NCBI GenBank assembly: GCA_965219635.1
Contig: OZ244783.1
Span: 3,224,001 to 3,288,000 of the forward strand
Source: JAPOXR01 sp965219635
Lineage (GTDB): Bacteria; Pseudomonadota; Alphaproteobacteria; Rhodobacterales; Rhodobacteraceae
Reading direction: 5' to 3'
Length of the DNA: 64,000 nucleotides
In this document: in pieces, positions 9,231 to 17,873 of the stretch
Position numbering within the stretch: the stretch's first letter is position 1
How the letters are laid out: each line of letters starts with the position of its first letter
Position numbers and translations under genes: made by a program
Notes under the pieces: model-generated
Database searches by the model: none
What the model was told of the DNA's origin: nothing
What the model saw: only the letters and a program-made list of their open reading frames with translations

Positions 9231-9938
9231 TTACTCCGTTGATTTGTTTGACCTCGCCCGAGCAATGTTCTCGATCGCAGTCTCAAGATGTGCTCGCATG
9301 GCTCGGTGGGTTGCTTCAGGGTCGCGCGCGCTCAGGGCGGCAACTATGTCACTATGTTGCTTCAGTGTGTTGTCCCTCCCTGTCCGCATCCGGGACGAGA
9401 TGAACCGGGCCCGCCAGGATCGCGCATTGTACTGCCGGTGGGTTGCGATAAGTGGCGTGTTGCACGAAGCCGAAACGATCCGGGCATGAAACTCCATGTC
9501 CCACCGGAAGAACTCCAGCGGTGGCGCAGTATCGGAGTTCTCCTGCATGCGTTCGCAGAGTCCGGCCGCAGACGAAATGTCGTCCTCTGTCGCCATCTTG
9601 CAGGCCAACTCTCCCGCCAGTCCCTCGAGGGCGGCAAGAACGAGGAGATTGTCGGAGATCTGCGCCAGGGACGGATTGGCGACACGCGGGCGCCGCGATG
9701 GGCTGAATTCGATCAGTCCTTCGGTTTCCAGTATCCTGAGAGCCTCCTTGAGCGGTGTCCGGCTGAAGCCGAAGCCCTTTGCCAGATCCCGTTCAGGGAC
9801 AGGCGTGCCGGGGGCGAGTTTCTCCAGGAGGATCAGCTCGCGCAATGCGTCAGCTGCCTCGACCGCGAGCGAACGCCGCGGTGCAACCTGGATCTCTTCC
9901 CGCAGGAGTGTCTCGATATCGTTGCCTGATGAACTCAT
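9231..9938 (-). CDS. GntR-family transcriptional regulator (FadR/FCD type)
   Basis: A 235-residue DNA-binding regulator. The N-terminal winged helix includes LREL, PVPERDLAKGFGFSRTPLKEALRILETEG in pieces typical of GntR (PERDLAKGFGFSRTPLKEAL is clear). The C-terminal half is an all-helical FCD ligand domain with FRWDMEFHARIVSASCNTPL. Its ATG overlaps the end of the upstream dehydratase gene by four bases, so it is co-transcribed with the catabolic genes it probably controls. It likely responds to a sugar acid or its keto-deoxy intermediate; see the inverted repeat upstream of tctC. Confidence 0.9.
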   Translation of the reverse strand: MSSSGNDIETLLREEIQVAPRRSLAVEAADALRELILLEKLAPGTPVPERDLAKGFGFSRTPLKEALRILETEGLIEFSPSRRPRVANPSLAQISDNLLVLAALEGLAGELACKMATEDDISSAAGLCERMQENSDTAPPLEFFRWDMEFHARIVSASCNTPLIATHRQYNARSWRARFISSRMRTGRDNTLKQHSDIVAALSARDPEATHRAMRAHLETAIENIARARSNKSTE

Positions 9939-10846
9939 CGGCCGAAACCCAGAACAACAGGATCGAGCGGCCTGATGATCTCAATGAGTTGAGCACGGGT
10001 TTCGGGATGCAGCGGCTGGATCGGATGCCGGCAACAGGCGGACTTGATGACTCCGCCTTCCAGCATGGCTTCCTTTGCTGCCCGGAAACCGCACTGCCTG
10101 TTTTCGAAGTTGATTGCGGGCAGTACACGGGCATATGCAACCTGCGCCGCGCTTCGATCACCAGAAAGATGCGCAGCGATGACCGGCGCGATCTGGTCAG
10201 GGATCAGGGCGCTCGTCATGGAACCTGTGGCGCCGGCATCAAGATCGGCCATCAGTGTGATGGCCTCTTCGCCATCGAATGGACCCTCGACGAACTCCCC
10301 AGCCTCCAAAAGCAGTGAGCGAAGCTTGGCTGCCGTTCCGGGACACTCGATCTTGAAGAGCTTGAGCATGCCGATTTCCCGCGCCATGCGGGCGAGGAGT
10401 GATACAGGAAGATCCACCCCTGACAGTGGAGCATCCTGAAGCATGATCGGAATGCCGACTTCCCCGACGCGGGCAAACTGCTCGAAGATCATGTCGGGCG
10501 CACCCTTGAGCAGTGCTCCGTGGTACGGCGGCATCATCATGACGATGCTGGCGCCGAAATCCTTGGCCTGCCGGGCGCGCTGAACCACAATATCCGTCGC
10601 AAAATGGCTGATTGTCACGATCACGGGAACCCGGCCGTCCACATGCTCAAGGCTGGCACGTTGCAACGTCTCGCGCTCGGCATCGCTGAGCAGGAACTGT
10701 TCGGAGAAGTTCGCCAGGATGCAGATCCCGTCGACTCCCTGGGCGATCATGCAGTCAAGGGCCCGCGTGCAACCATCGAGGTCCAGCCTGCCATCGTCAC
10801 GGAAGATGGTCGGCGCGACAGGCCATATGCCGGAATAGGTTTTCAT
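9935..10846 (-). CDS. Dihydrodipicolinate synthase-family lyase, L-2-keto-3-deoxyarabonate dehydratase-like
   Basis: A 303-residue TIM-barrel protein of the DapA/NAL family. The segments GVDGICILANFSEQFLLSDA, IVMMMPPYHGA and LFKIECPGTAAKLRSLL, the last with the Schiff-base lysine in FKIE, and the later VEGPFDGEEAITLMADL recall 2-keto-3-deoxy-L-arabonate dehydratase, which makes alpha-ketoglutarate semialdehyde. The ATG at 10846 follows GGGAG at nine bases; the longer frame to 10927 lacks a better site. Its partners, an aldonate-dehydratase-like enolase upstream and a GntR regulator downstream, fit a pathway from an aldonate through a keto-deoxy acid. The exact sugar is not proven. Confidence 0.8.
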   Translation of the reverse strand: MKTYSGIWPVAPTIFRDDGRLDLDGCTRALDCMIAQGVDGICILANFSEQFLLSDAERETLQRASLEHVDGRVPVIVTISHFATDIVVQRARQAKDFGASIVMMMPPYHGALLKGAPDMIFEQFARVGEVGIPIMLQDAPLSGVDLPVSLLARMAREIGMLKLFKIECPGTAAKLRSLLLEAGEFVEGPFDGEEAITLMADLDAGATGSMTSALIPDQIAPVIAAHLSGDRSAAQVAYARVLPAINFENRQCGFRAAKEAMLEGGVIKSACCRHPIQPLHPETRAQLIEIIRPLDPVVLGFGR

Positions 10847-11024
10847 GTTGCGGCGCTCCCGATCAAGGCAACCACTTGGCGACCGGAATTCATCCCGCCA
10901 AAGTGCACAGTTGACCATGCAGACCATTCGCCTGCATCGACATTTTGCGTCCCACCTTGCTTCGCAACAGCTGCCGCCCTGAGCATGGTGCGCCTCTCTG
11001 CGGGATCAGCAGTCATCTCCATTC

Positions 11025-12200
11025 TCATCCGACGATATTGAAGTTCTCGGCGTGTTTGCTGGTGATGCTGATGCCCAATCCGGGCGTTTCATCGTCCAGT
11101 TGCAAATAGCCATCCTCAGCGTCCGGGTCGCCCTCAAAGATGTAGTAGAACAGCTCGTTACCGACTTCGACATCGAATACCGGAAAATACTCGGACATCG
11201 GGCAGTTGGCGTTGGCCATGGTGAGATGGTAATTGTGCATCTGCCCGGCATGCGGAATGACCGGTATCTGGTGCGCCTCGGCTATCGCATTGATCTTCTG
11301 GGCTGCCGTGATTCCACCGACGCGGTTGGTGTCGTATTGCAGGACGCTTACAGCCTTCTGTTCGATGAGTTCCTTGCAGCCGATGATCGAGAATTCATGC
11401 TCACCTCCGGAAATCGGCACGATGCCCATGGCGTTGAGTTGGCGGTACCCCTGCACGTCATCTGCGATTACCGGTTCTTCCAGCCAGCGCGGTTCGTATG
11501 GGGCGAGTTTTGGCAACATCCGCCGGGCATAATCGAGATTCCACCCCATGTAGCATTCCAGCATCAGGTCCCGGTCGTAGCCAATCACCTCGCGCAAGGC
11601 CTCCACCCGCTTGAGATTTTCCCGCATGCCTGCCATGCCATCCTTCGGTCCATATCCGAACCTCGACTTGAATGCCTGGTAGCCCTTTGCCATCGCAGCT
11701 TCCGCTTCAGCCTGCATGGCCCCGACCTCATCGGCATAGAGCTTCGAATAGTAGACTGGTATCCGCTCTTTCGTGCGGCCGCCGAGCAACTTGAACACAG
11801 GTTTTCCGACCAGCTTGCCCATCAGATCCCAGATCGCGATGTCGATGGCGCTGATCGCGATCATGCCGATGCCCTTGCGGCTCCAGGCATGGGTCCGGCG
11901 GTACATCTTCTCCCAGATGTAAGCATAATCGAATGGATCATGTCCGATCACCAAGCCCGCAAGCTGGTCATCAATCGCCGCCTTCACCACATTCGGCGCC
12001 AGCGCGGCGTTGCCGATTCCAACGGTCCCATCATCTGTTTCGACTTCGCACGTCAGCCATTGGTGGAAACGGAACGACGCCATTGCGTCGCCTGTTTCCC
12101 GCAGGGCATCAGACGCGTTGGTGCAAAAGTGCCCCTGGGGAGGAACCGTCGGTCCGGTCCAGTTCCACACTCGCGCACGCACAGACTTGATTGTGGTCAT
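11025..12200 (-). CDS. Enolase-superfamily sugar-acid dehydratase, L-rhamnonate dehydratase-like
   Basis: A 391-residue member of the mandelate racemase/enolase superfamily. An N-terminal capping domain is followed by a barrel with metal ligands in LMLECYMGWNLDYA, EPRWLEEPV and SGGEHEF, and a C-terminal catalytic histidine in IPHAGQMHNYH. The pattern PHxxxMHNYH and the general layout resemble L-rhamnonate dehydratase. Such enzymes dehydrate aldonic acids to 2-keto-3-deoxy acids, the substrate type of the next enzyme gene. It overlaps tctA by four bases at its start, so transport and first catalysis are translationally coupled. The 178-base gap before the next gene holds no clear frame. The sugar acid is an inference. 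Confidence 0.85.
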   Translation of the reverse strand: MTTIKSVRARVWNWTGPTVPPQGHFCTNASDALRETGDAMASFRFHQWLTCEVETDDGTVGIGNAALAPNVVKAAIDDQLAGLVIGHDPFDYAYIWEKMYRRTHAWSRKGIGMIAISAIDIAIWDLMGKLVGKPVFKLLGGRTKERIPVYYSKLYADEVGAMQAEAEAAMAKGYQAFKSRFGYGPKDGMAGMRENLKRVEALREVIGYDRDLMLECYMGWNLDYARRMLPKLAPYEPRWLEEPVIADDVQGYRQLNAMGIVPISGGEHEFSIIGCKELIEQKAVSVLQYDTNRVGGITAAQKINAIAEAHQIPVIPHAGQMHNYHLTMANANCPMSEYFPVFDVEVGNELFYYIFEGDPDAEDGYLQLDDETPGLGISITSKHAENFNIVG

Positions 12201-13699
12201 CTATCTTCCCGTGTCTTGAAGATCCGCTTCCGGCGCGCCAGAAGGCCCCATAGCGGGCGGCCGAAGAGCGCCAACGCCGTCAGCACCAGAAAGAACAGCG
12301 ACAGCGGCCGGGTTGCAATCAGCCACCATTTCTCGTCGAGCATCACCATGGATTGGCCCAGGCGTTGTTCAAGCATGCCGCCAAGGATGAGGCCGATAGC
12401 GAGGGGCACAACCGAGAACCCGTAGCGCCGCATGAAGAAGCCGACCACACCGGAAATCAGAGCAATCCACACATCAAGCATGGATTGGTCCAGCGCGTAG
12501 GCACCCACGATCGAGAAAATGAACACGCACGGCCAGAGCACCTGAACCGGAATGAGCGTGACACGCGCAAATATCCGGGCGCCGTAGAGGCCAACGGCAA
12601 GGAAAAGCAGGTTGACCAGCATCATCGACCAGAAAATGGAGAATGCGAAGTGAGCCTGTTCGGCAAACATCGTAGGACCGGGCCGCAGTCCATGTATCAT
12701 GAGCCCGGCGAGAATGACTGCAGCGGTCGGTGACCCCGGAATCCCGAGGGCAAGGGTCGGTACCATGGCGCCACCGGTGGCCGAGTTGTTGGCGGCTTCG
12801 GATCCCGCAACTCCTTCAATGGCGCCCTTGCCAAATTCTTCCGGCGTCCGCGACCATCGCCGGGCCTCATTGTAGCCGATCATCGAAGCAACTGTTGCTC
12901 CCTCAGCCGGCAGGATGCCGATGAATGTTCCGATCCCCGACGAACGCAGAATGGTCTTCCAGACGCGGCGGTAATCCTCCCGGTCCGGCAACCGGATCGC
13001 TTTCATCGTGATCCGTTCGTGCCGCACATGAAGGTTGGAGGCCTGGACCAACAGTTCAGAAATGCCGAAAACACCGATCATCACCGGCACGAACCCGATC
13101 CCGTCTGTCAGTTCCGACCACCCGAAGGTAAACCGCTCCACTGAGGTCATGAGGTCGATTCCGACGGTGGCGAGCAGGACACCGAACGCGCCGGCGATCA
13201 GGTTCCTGACAGGAGATCCTCCTCCTATGGATGCCAGCATCGACAAGCCGAATACGGTCAGGGCAAAGTACTCCGGGGGCGCAAAGTTGTAGGCTGCGCG
13301 TGCGAGCAGGGGTGCGGCCAGCATCAAGACGATAATGCTGAAGACGCCCCCGAAAGTTGAAGACACCACCGCCATGCCAAGTGCGCGTCCTGCTTCGCCC
13401 CTCTGTGCGAGAGGATATCCGTCGAGGCAGGTCGTCGCGCTGGCCGAGGTGCCAGGTGTATTGATGAGGATGGCGGTAATCGCGCCAGCAAAAGTGGCAG
13501 AGCAGTAGATTGCAGCGAGAACCGCGATTGCTGCGACCGGCTCCATGGTGATTGTGAATGGCAGGAGCAGCGCCGCGCCAGTGGTGGCATTCAGACCGGG
13601 AAGCGCACCGACCACTACCCCGCCCAGTGTTGCCAGTACCAGGAGGGCCAACAAGCCGGGATCGGCCAGAGCGGCGAAGCCTGCAATGAAGGCTTCCAT
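12197..13699 (-). CDS. tctA: Tripartite tricarboxylate transporter large permease TctA
   Basis: A 500-residue inner-membrane permease with about twelve hydrophobic segments. Family features are GALPGLNATTGAALLLPFT near residue 35, the glycine-rich ILINTPGTSASATTCLDGYP near residue 80 and a similar loop ALGIPGSPTAAVILAGLM near residue 320. It forms the sodium-driven import channel with TctB and the periplasmic TctC encoded just upstream. In this operon the imported solute is probably a sugar acid rather than citrate, judging by the dehydratase genes that follow. Its start lies four bases after tctB and its end overlaps the dehydratase start. Confidence 0.95.
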   Translation of the reverse strand: MEAFIAGFAALADPGLLALLVLATLGGVVVGALPGLNATTGAALLLPFTITMEPVAAIAVLAAIYCSATFAGAITAILINTPGTSASATTCLDGYPLAQRGEAGRALGMAVVSSTFGGVFSIIVLMLAAPLLARAAYNFAPPEYFALTVFGLSMLASIGGGSPVRNLIAGAFGVLLATVGIDLMTSVERFTFGWSELTDGIGFVPVMIGVFGISELLVQASNLHVRHERITMKAIRLPDREDYRRVWKTILRSSGIGTFIGILPAEGATVASMIGYNEARRWSRTPEEFGKGAIEGVAGSEAANNSATGGAMVPTLALGIPGSPTAAVILAGLMIHGLRPGPTMFAEQAHFAFSIFWSMMLVNLLFLAVGLYGARIFARVTLIPVQVLWPCVFIFSIVGAYALDQSMLDVWIALISGVVGFFMRRYGFSVVPLAIGLILGGMLEQRLGQSMVMLDEKWWLIATRPLSLFFLVLTALALFGRPLWGLLARRKRIFKTREDR

Positions 13700-13703
13700 T
13701 GCG

Positions 13704-14168
13704 CTACCCGTACCAGAGATTTGTCAGCAGCCCGCGCGGAAATCGTATCCGGAAGGCAAGGTCAAACAGGAAGAAGACGGCAGCTGGAACTACAATTCCG
13801 ACGAGTGCAAGTACCGGTTTGCGCCGTTCACCCCAGACCAAGGCAAGCGCAACGGCAAAGACTGCCAGCGCCAGGAAAAAGTCGACTAGCGTGACGACGG
13901 CGAAGACACCCATGAGCAGCAGGCTGGTCCAGGTCTTTCCGGCTATGCGGTCGGCGACAGCAACCGGATCCGTGAATACCATCAACGCAGTCAGGAATAT
14001 GATCAGGCCCGCTATCAGCTGCGGAAAGTCGGATGGCTGTATGCCGCGCTTGAGTATGGGCGGCATCCGGTCGAAACCGGTCGTTATCCAGTATGCCGTC
14101 AGGCACAGAACGATGATGACCGCTGGAACCAGCCATCGTTCAAGGCGGCCTGTATGTTGATCGGGCAT
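13704..14168 (-). CDS. tctB: Tripartite tricarboxylate transporter small membrane protein TctB
   Basis: A 154-residue protein with four predicted membrane helices (WLVPAVIIVLCLTAYWI; LIAGLIIFLTALMVF; LLLMGVFAVVTLVDFFLALA; VFFLFDLAF), the pattern of the small TctB subunit. I prefer the ATG at 14168, since the frame to 14204 would start inside the hairpin that follows tctC. It sits between the binding protein and the large permease, the usual TctCBA order. Confidence 0.85.
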   Translation of the reverse strand: MPDQHTGRLERWLVPAVIIVLCLTAYWITTGFDRMPPILKRGIQPSDFPQLIAGLIIFLTALMVFTDPVAVADRIAGKTWTSLLLMGVFAVVTLVDFFLALAVFAVALALVWGERRKPVLALVGIVVPAAVFFLFDLAFRIRFPRGLLTNLWYG

Positions 14169-14190
14169 GCCGGAGCTCGCATTGGGGCCG

Positions 14191-14216
14191 GGTGGCGGCG
14201 GCAACCCGCCGCCACC
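14191..14216 (-). terminator. Intercistronic hairpin between tctC and tctB
   Basis: GGTGGCGGCGG pairs with its complement to form an 11-bp stem with a four-base loop, ten bases past the tctC stop. No T-tract follows. It mirrors the hairpin after iseK and probably protects the binding-protein message. Confidence 0.55.
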
Positions 14217-14225
14217 GGTTACTGT

Positions 14226-15173
14226 TTATTCGATGAAGCCCAGTTCCTTGAGGGCAGCCTGCATGTCGGTCACCATCGTCGCGATCTGACCTCCCCAGAC
14301 GTCGGAACCGGCAACTGACGTCGAGTCAAGCCCGACCGAAACCAGGAATCCCTGATAGACGGTGTGGTTCATCGACTTCAGCAATGCCTCTTCCAGCTGC
14401 GCGGCGATTTCGTCAGGCGTATCCTTGTGCACGACAAATCCCCGAACTGTCGAGAAGCTCACGGGAATGCCCATCTCGGCCGCCGTCGAAACGTCGGGAA
14501 GGGCCGCCATGCGCTCATCGGCCAATACGACGATCGGGCAGATATCGCCTGCTTCGATCTGGCTGCCTGCTTCGGCGAGATTGAGCACCCCGGCGTCAAC
14601 TGCGCCTGCGACAAGCTGCGTGGCCAGTTCTCCGCCGCCATCGAACGGCAAGATCTTCGGGGTCATCATGCCGCCCTTGACGGTGAACATGAAGGCAGAC
14701 ACGTCGTCGATGTTGCCAACATGGGTTGTACCGTAGGTGATCGGCGCTTCCTTCTGCTGCGCAACGAAGTCGGCGGCATCGGCGTATACGCCGCAACGCA
14801 CCATCAGGATCTGCGGATCGTCAGTGCCGCGGGCGATCGGCCGAATGTCATCAAGCGTCATCTGCGTCTTGCCCTTGGCCAGTTCAGCTGCATGGCCAAT
14901 CGTGAAGGTGAGGATGCTGTACCCGTCGGGCTCGAGTCCGAGGTAGTAGTCCATTGCAGCGGTGCCGCCGCCGCCCCGCTTGTTAACAACCACCATGTCC
15001 TGCTGCAGTTCGCGGCGGGCGCGCAGCATCATCATGCGGGTTGTCACATCGGTGCCACCTCCGGCGCCGGCGTGTGTGACAACCTCAATGGTCTTGCTTG
15101 GATACTCGTCGGCAACGGCCGGACCGGCAAGCAGCGCCAGCGCTGCTGTGGCAACGAATGCATGTTTGATCAT
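14226..15173 (-). CDS. tctC: Tripartite tricarboxylate transporter periplasmic binding protein TctC
   Basis: A 315-residue solute-binding protein. It starts with a signal peptide (MIKHAFVATAALALLAGPAV, cleaved near AVADE) and continues with the typical YPSKTIEVVTHAGAGGGTD, the family's ligand-loop region. AAGGAG lies six bases before the ATG at 15173; an ATG two codons upstream abuts this site and is less likely. The gene leads the transporter and sugar-acid operon. The divergent gap to secB contains a candidate operator. The ligand is unknown; TctC-like proteins bind carboxylic acids. Confidence 0.93.
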   Translation of the reverse strand: MIKHAFVATAALALLAGPAVADEYPSKTIEVVTHAGAGGGTDVTTRMMMLRARRELQQDMVVVNKRGGGGTAAMDYYLGLEPDGYSILTFTIGHAAELAKGKTQMTLDDIRPIARGTDDPQILMVRCGVYADAADFVAQQKEAPITYGTTHVGNIDDVSAFMFTVKGGMMTPKILPFDGGGELATQLVAGAVDAGVLNLAEAGSQIEAGDICPIVVLADERMAALPDVSTAAEMGIPVSFSTVRGFVVHKDTPDEIAAQLEEALLKSMNHTVYQGFLVSVGLDSTSVAGSDVWGGQIATMVTDMQAALKELGFIE

Positions 15174-15251
15174 TGTCATCTCCTTGGGTTCCAGGGCGTT
15201 CCTGATTGGCCCTCCCTGGTTGATCGTCACCGCACGATAACGGATTTGGGC

Positions 15252-15273
15252 GGTATGTGGAATACCAAATACC
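15252..15273. promoter_or_regulatory. Candidate GntR operator upstream of tctC
   Basis: GGTAT and ATACC form an inverted repeat around GTGGA, and a second ATACC follows directly. The inner 10-mer TGGAATACCA is close to the TGGTnnACCA-like sites of FCD-type GntR regulators. It lies about 80-100 bases upstream of the tctC start. The rest of the 383-base gap between tctC and secB shows nothing else. Confidence 0.35.
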
Positions 15274-15556
15274 ACTAATGTGATATCTGAACTTGCGGGG
15301 CAGCCCGGCCATGGAACGCAGCTACGGCACCGAGCGCCCTGCCGCCCATACAGACGGATTTGCTTGACCGGCCGGCAACCAGGCTGGATCACCATCGCTG
15401 CGCGCAGCGGCCAACGGAGAACGCATGCAGACGCCTCTGGCAGCATCTTCAAGCCGGCAGGAGCAGCCTCAAGCCCCAAAGCGCCGCTTTGCCGGATTGA
15501 TGAGCTAGGCCGCCCATGTTAGGGAACCCCGCCGATTTCAGAAAACCGGAGCAGGA

Positions 15557-16057
15557 ATGAGCAGTCCAGCCGAGGGTGCCAAGCCAGGAAATTCTGGCGC
15601 GCTTCCAAACCAGATCAGGGTGCTTGGGCAGTATGTCAGGGACCTCTCGTTCGAGAACTTCCTGCTTCAAAGAAATGAGTGGAAGCACAAGCCCACAAAG
15701 TTCCAGGTGAATGTCAATCTTGACAGCCATCCGGTCAAGGACAAGGTCTTCATGTCGGTGCTGAGATTGCAGCTGACCGCCAACGAGGAAGGATCCGGGG
15801 ATCCGATATACTGCCTCGAACTCGACTATTGCGGCCTGTTCGGGTTTGACGGGATCGGTGAGCAACACATCCGGCCATTACTCATGGTCGAGTGCCCCAG
15901 AATCCTGTTCCCGTTTGTCCGGAGGATCATTCACGACACCACCCGCGATGGCGGCTTTCCTCCCTTCAATCTTGAGATGTTGGACTTTGCCGGCATGTTC
16001 AACGCCGCCATCCAACAGCAGGGCAAAGAGGCGCAGGGAAAGGGGACCGGAAACTGA
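15557..16057 (+). CDS. secB: Protein-export chaperone SecB
   Basis: A 166-residue cytoplasmic chaperone that keeps exported preproteins unfolded and hands them to SecA (encoded at 51.8-54.5 kb). Visible family features are IRVLGQYVRDLSFENFLLQ near the N-terminus, the EEGSGDPIYCLELDYCGLF strand region and the conserved ECPRILFPFVRRIIHDTTRD helix. A glutamine- and glycine-rich tail ends the protein. It converges on dnaQ with 26 bases between the stops, the usual alphaproteobacterial neighbour near the origin. Confidence 0.96.
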   Translation: MSSPAEGAKPGNSGALPNQIRVLGQYVRDLSFENFLLQRNEWKHKPTKFQVNVNLDSHPVKDKVFMSVLRLQLTANEEGSGDPIYCLELDYCGLFGFDGIGEQHIRPLLMVECPRILFPFVRRIIHDTTRDGGFPPFNLEMLDFAGMFNAAIQQQGKEAQGKGTGN

Positions 16058-16083
16058 GTTCCTGCAGGGTGCGGGAGGCAGTT

Positions 16084-16833
16084 TCACGTGTTGGCGGCTT
16101 GCCCGCCAGTTCCTTTTTCCGGACCCTGAGCTTTGGGGACAGCAATCCGGTTCCATAGCGCTGCCTCGCCGAGAGACTTCACCATTTTGGCATGAGCTTC
16201 GGCCTCGGATTCCGAAAGCAGGCTTGGCAGTTTTTCCGGCCTCGGGGTCTGCCTTTTGCGATTGATACTGGCGCTTTCATCGCTGTCGCCGGGCCTCTCC
16301 AGCATATCCAGCAGTCCCTGCCCCCCGCCGGTAAGCATCATGTACACTTCCGCCAGCAATTCGGCGTCCAGAAGCGCCCCATGTTTCTCCCGGGCAGAAC
16401 GATCGATCCGGAAGTGCCGGCAAAGCGCATCAAGGCTGTAACCACCGATCCTCGGCAATTCCGCCCGTGCAAATCTCAGCGTGTCGAAGATCCGGTCATC
16501 CCCGAGCGGTGGCTTGCCGATTTTCTGGAGCTCATGATTCAGGAACTTCTGATCAAATTCAGCATTGTGAATGACCAGCCTTGAGTCTCCGATAAACTCA
16601 AGCAATTCGTCCGCCACACTTTCGAACAGCGGCTTGTCAGCCAGGAATTCGTCGCTCAGCCCGTGCACTTCGTAAGCCGATTGCGGCATCGGACGTTCGG
16701 GATTGAGGTAGCGCTGGAACGTCCTCCCGGTGCGGCCGTAACCCTCAACCTCGACCATTCCGATTTCGACGATCCGGTGGCCTTCCTCGGGATCCAGTCC
16801 TGTTGTCTCCGTATCTACAATGACTTCAACCAC
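16084..16833 (-). CDS. dnaQ: DNA polymerase III epsilon subunit, 3'-5' proofreading exonuclease
   Basis: A 249-residue exonuclease with all three motifs: Exo I DTETTG (residues 7-12), Exo II HNAEFD near residue 95, and Exo III HGALLDAE near residue 155. It proofreads the replicative polymerase as part of the core with alpha and theta. The C-terminal 60 residues are low-complexity and charged, as expected for the tether to the alpha subunit. Its start overlaps the end of coaE by eight bases, so the two are translated together. Confidence 0.96.
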   Translation of the reverse strand: MVEVIVDTETTGLDPEEGHRIVEIGMVEVEGYGRTGRTFQRYLNPERPMPQSAYEVHGLSDEFLADKPLFESVADELLEFIGDSRLVIHNAEFDQKFLNHELQKIGKPPLGDDRIFDTLRFARAELPRIGGYSLDALCRHFRIDRSAREKHGALLDAELLAEVYMMLTGGGQGLLDMLERPGDSDESASINRKRQTPRPEKLPSLLSESEAEAHAKMVKSLGEAALWNRIAVPKAQGPEKGTGGQAANT

Positions 16834-17431
16834 CGTCTGGCTCCCTGATCTGTTTCATGACTCTTTCCACTTCCGCAGCGGCCTGTTCCATGGTGCCGGT
16901 TTCTATGACGAAATCTGCACGCCGGCGCTTCTCTTCATCCGGCATTTGCCGTTCCGATACCGCGGCAAGCTGCTGTTCTGTCATGCTTCCGCGGGAAAGA
17001 ACCCGCTGCCTGCGCACATATTCAGGCGCTGTTACGACGACCACAGCGTCAACCTCGCTTTCAGCGCCGGTTTCAAAGAGAAGCGGTATTTCAAGCACAA
17101 GCAGTTCCCGGCCCTCCCGACACGCTCGGTCGATGAAGACTTCCCGGTCGCGCTTTACCAATGGATGCACAACTTCTTCCAGCCTCCCGAGCAAAGAAGG
17201 GTCCTTGTCGATATGGAATTTGAGCAGCCGCTTGTCGACGCCCTCACCTGCCCGGGGTACGGCCTGCGGGCAAAGTTCCCCCAGAGCTTCCTCTCCGCCT
17301 CCACCTGGTTCGTAGAGCCGGGCAACTGCATCGTCTGCGCTCCAGGTACTGGCCCCGGCCTTTGCGAACAGGCGGGCGGTCGTGGTCTTTCCTGCGCCAA
17401 TTGACCCTGTGAGGCCCAAAATCATCGTCAT
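16826..17431 (-). CDS. coaE: Dephospho-CoA kinase
   Basis: A 201-residue kinase that phosphorylates dephospho-CoA, the last step of coenzyme A synthesis. It has the P-loop GLTGSIGAGKTT at residues 6-17, the lid-region segment IPLLFETGAESEVDAVVVV, and the C-terminal RRRADFVIETGTMEQA. In most alphaproteobacteria coaE directly follows aroE; here about 1.2 kb with two extra genes separates them. A longer start is not supported. Confidence 0.95.
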   Translation of the reverse strand: MTMILGLTGSIGAGKTTTARLFAKAGASTWSADDAVARLYEPGGGGEEALGELCPQAVPRAGEGVDKRLLKFHIDKDPSLLGRLEEVVHPLVKRDREVFIDRACREGRELLVLEIPLLFETGAESEVDAVVVVTAPEYVRRQRVLSRGSMTEQQLAAVSERQMPDEEKRRRADFVIETGTMEQAAAEVERVMKQIREPDGG

Positions 17432-17477
17432 CTGCGCCTTCCCGCAAGTGCCGGGTTTCGCATCGGTACCTGCTTCG

Positions 17478-17873
17478 TCATCGCCGGTTCGCTTTAGCCC
17501 ACCAGCGCGAATTCGTCACCATGATGTGCGCTATCGCGTTCAACCATTGTAGCACCAGTTCGTGCCGAACCTCCCCGGAGGCTGCAGCCGCCCTGATTCC
17601 GGCCTCGAATTGCTTGTCCAGCATACCAAGCGGGTCGCCCGGTTCTCCTTCCAGCATGTAGCGAGCGAGCGTCTCGGTCGCATTCGCCCAGTTGTAGAGT
17701 GTCACAAGTAGCAGCGCCTTCGCCTGATCGGTTTCAGGTGAGCCCTTTTGAAGCCATCTCTCACGTTGCGTCCGTCTGCTGACTATGGGTTTCTCACCTT
17801 TGCGTTTCACCAGTAGGCGAAAACCGTTTCCAGCCTTGCAGACAAGGCCAAGGCTCAAGCATGCTCCGTTCAA
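17478..17873 (-). CDS. Hypothetical protein, second gene of DUF433 module
   Basis: A 131-residue protein I do not recognise. It is basic and helical in character, with the central stretch LLLVTLYNWANATETLARYM and a C-terminal QWLNAIAHIMVTNSRWWAK; there is no signal peptide or membrane helix. It begins with TTG overlapping the stop of the DUF433 gene by four bases (TTGA), so the two are almost surely one transcript. An antitoxin-like gene followed by an overlapping gene suggests a toxin-antitoxin pair. However, this protein has no PIN or RelE motif that I can see, and the start could be further inside. Confidence 0.55.
   Translation of the reverse strand: MNGACLSLGLVCKAGNGFRLLVKRKGEKPIVSRRTQRERWLQKGSPETDQAKALLLVTLYNWANATETLARYMLEGEPGDPLGMLDKQFEAGIRAAAASGEVRHELVLQWLNAIAHIMVTNSRWWAKANRR

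Noticed and set aside
10843..11028. 61-codon frame between the two dehydratase genes
   Set aside because: It overlaps the ribosome site and start of the downstream gene and has no family similarity; more likely just a spacer.
16082..16095. parS-like GTTTCACGTG next to the dnaQ end
   Set aside because: Only the left half matches; the right half (TTGGCG) does not form the palindrome.
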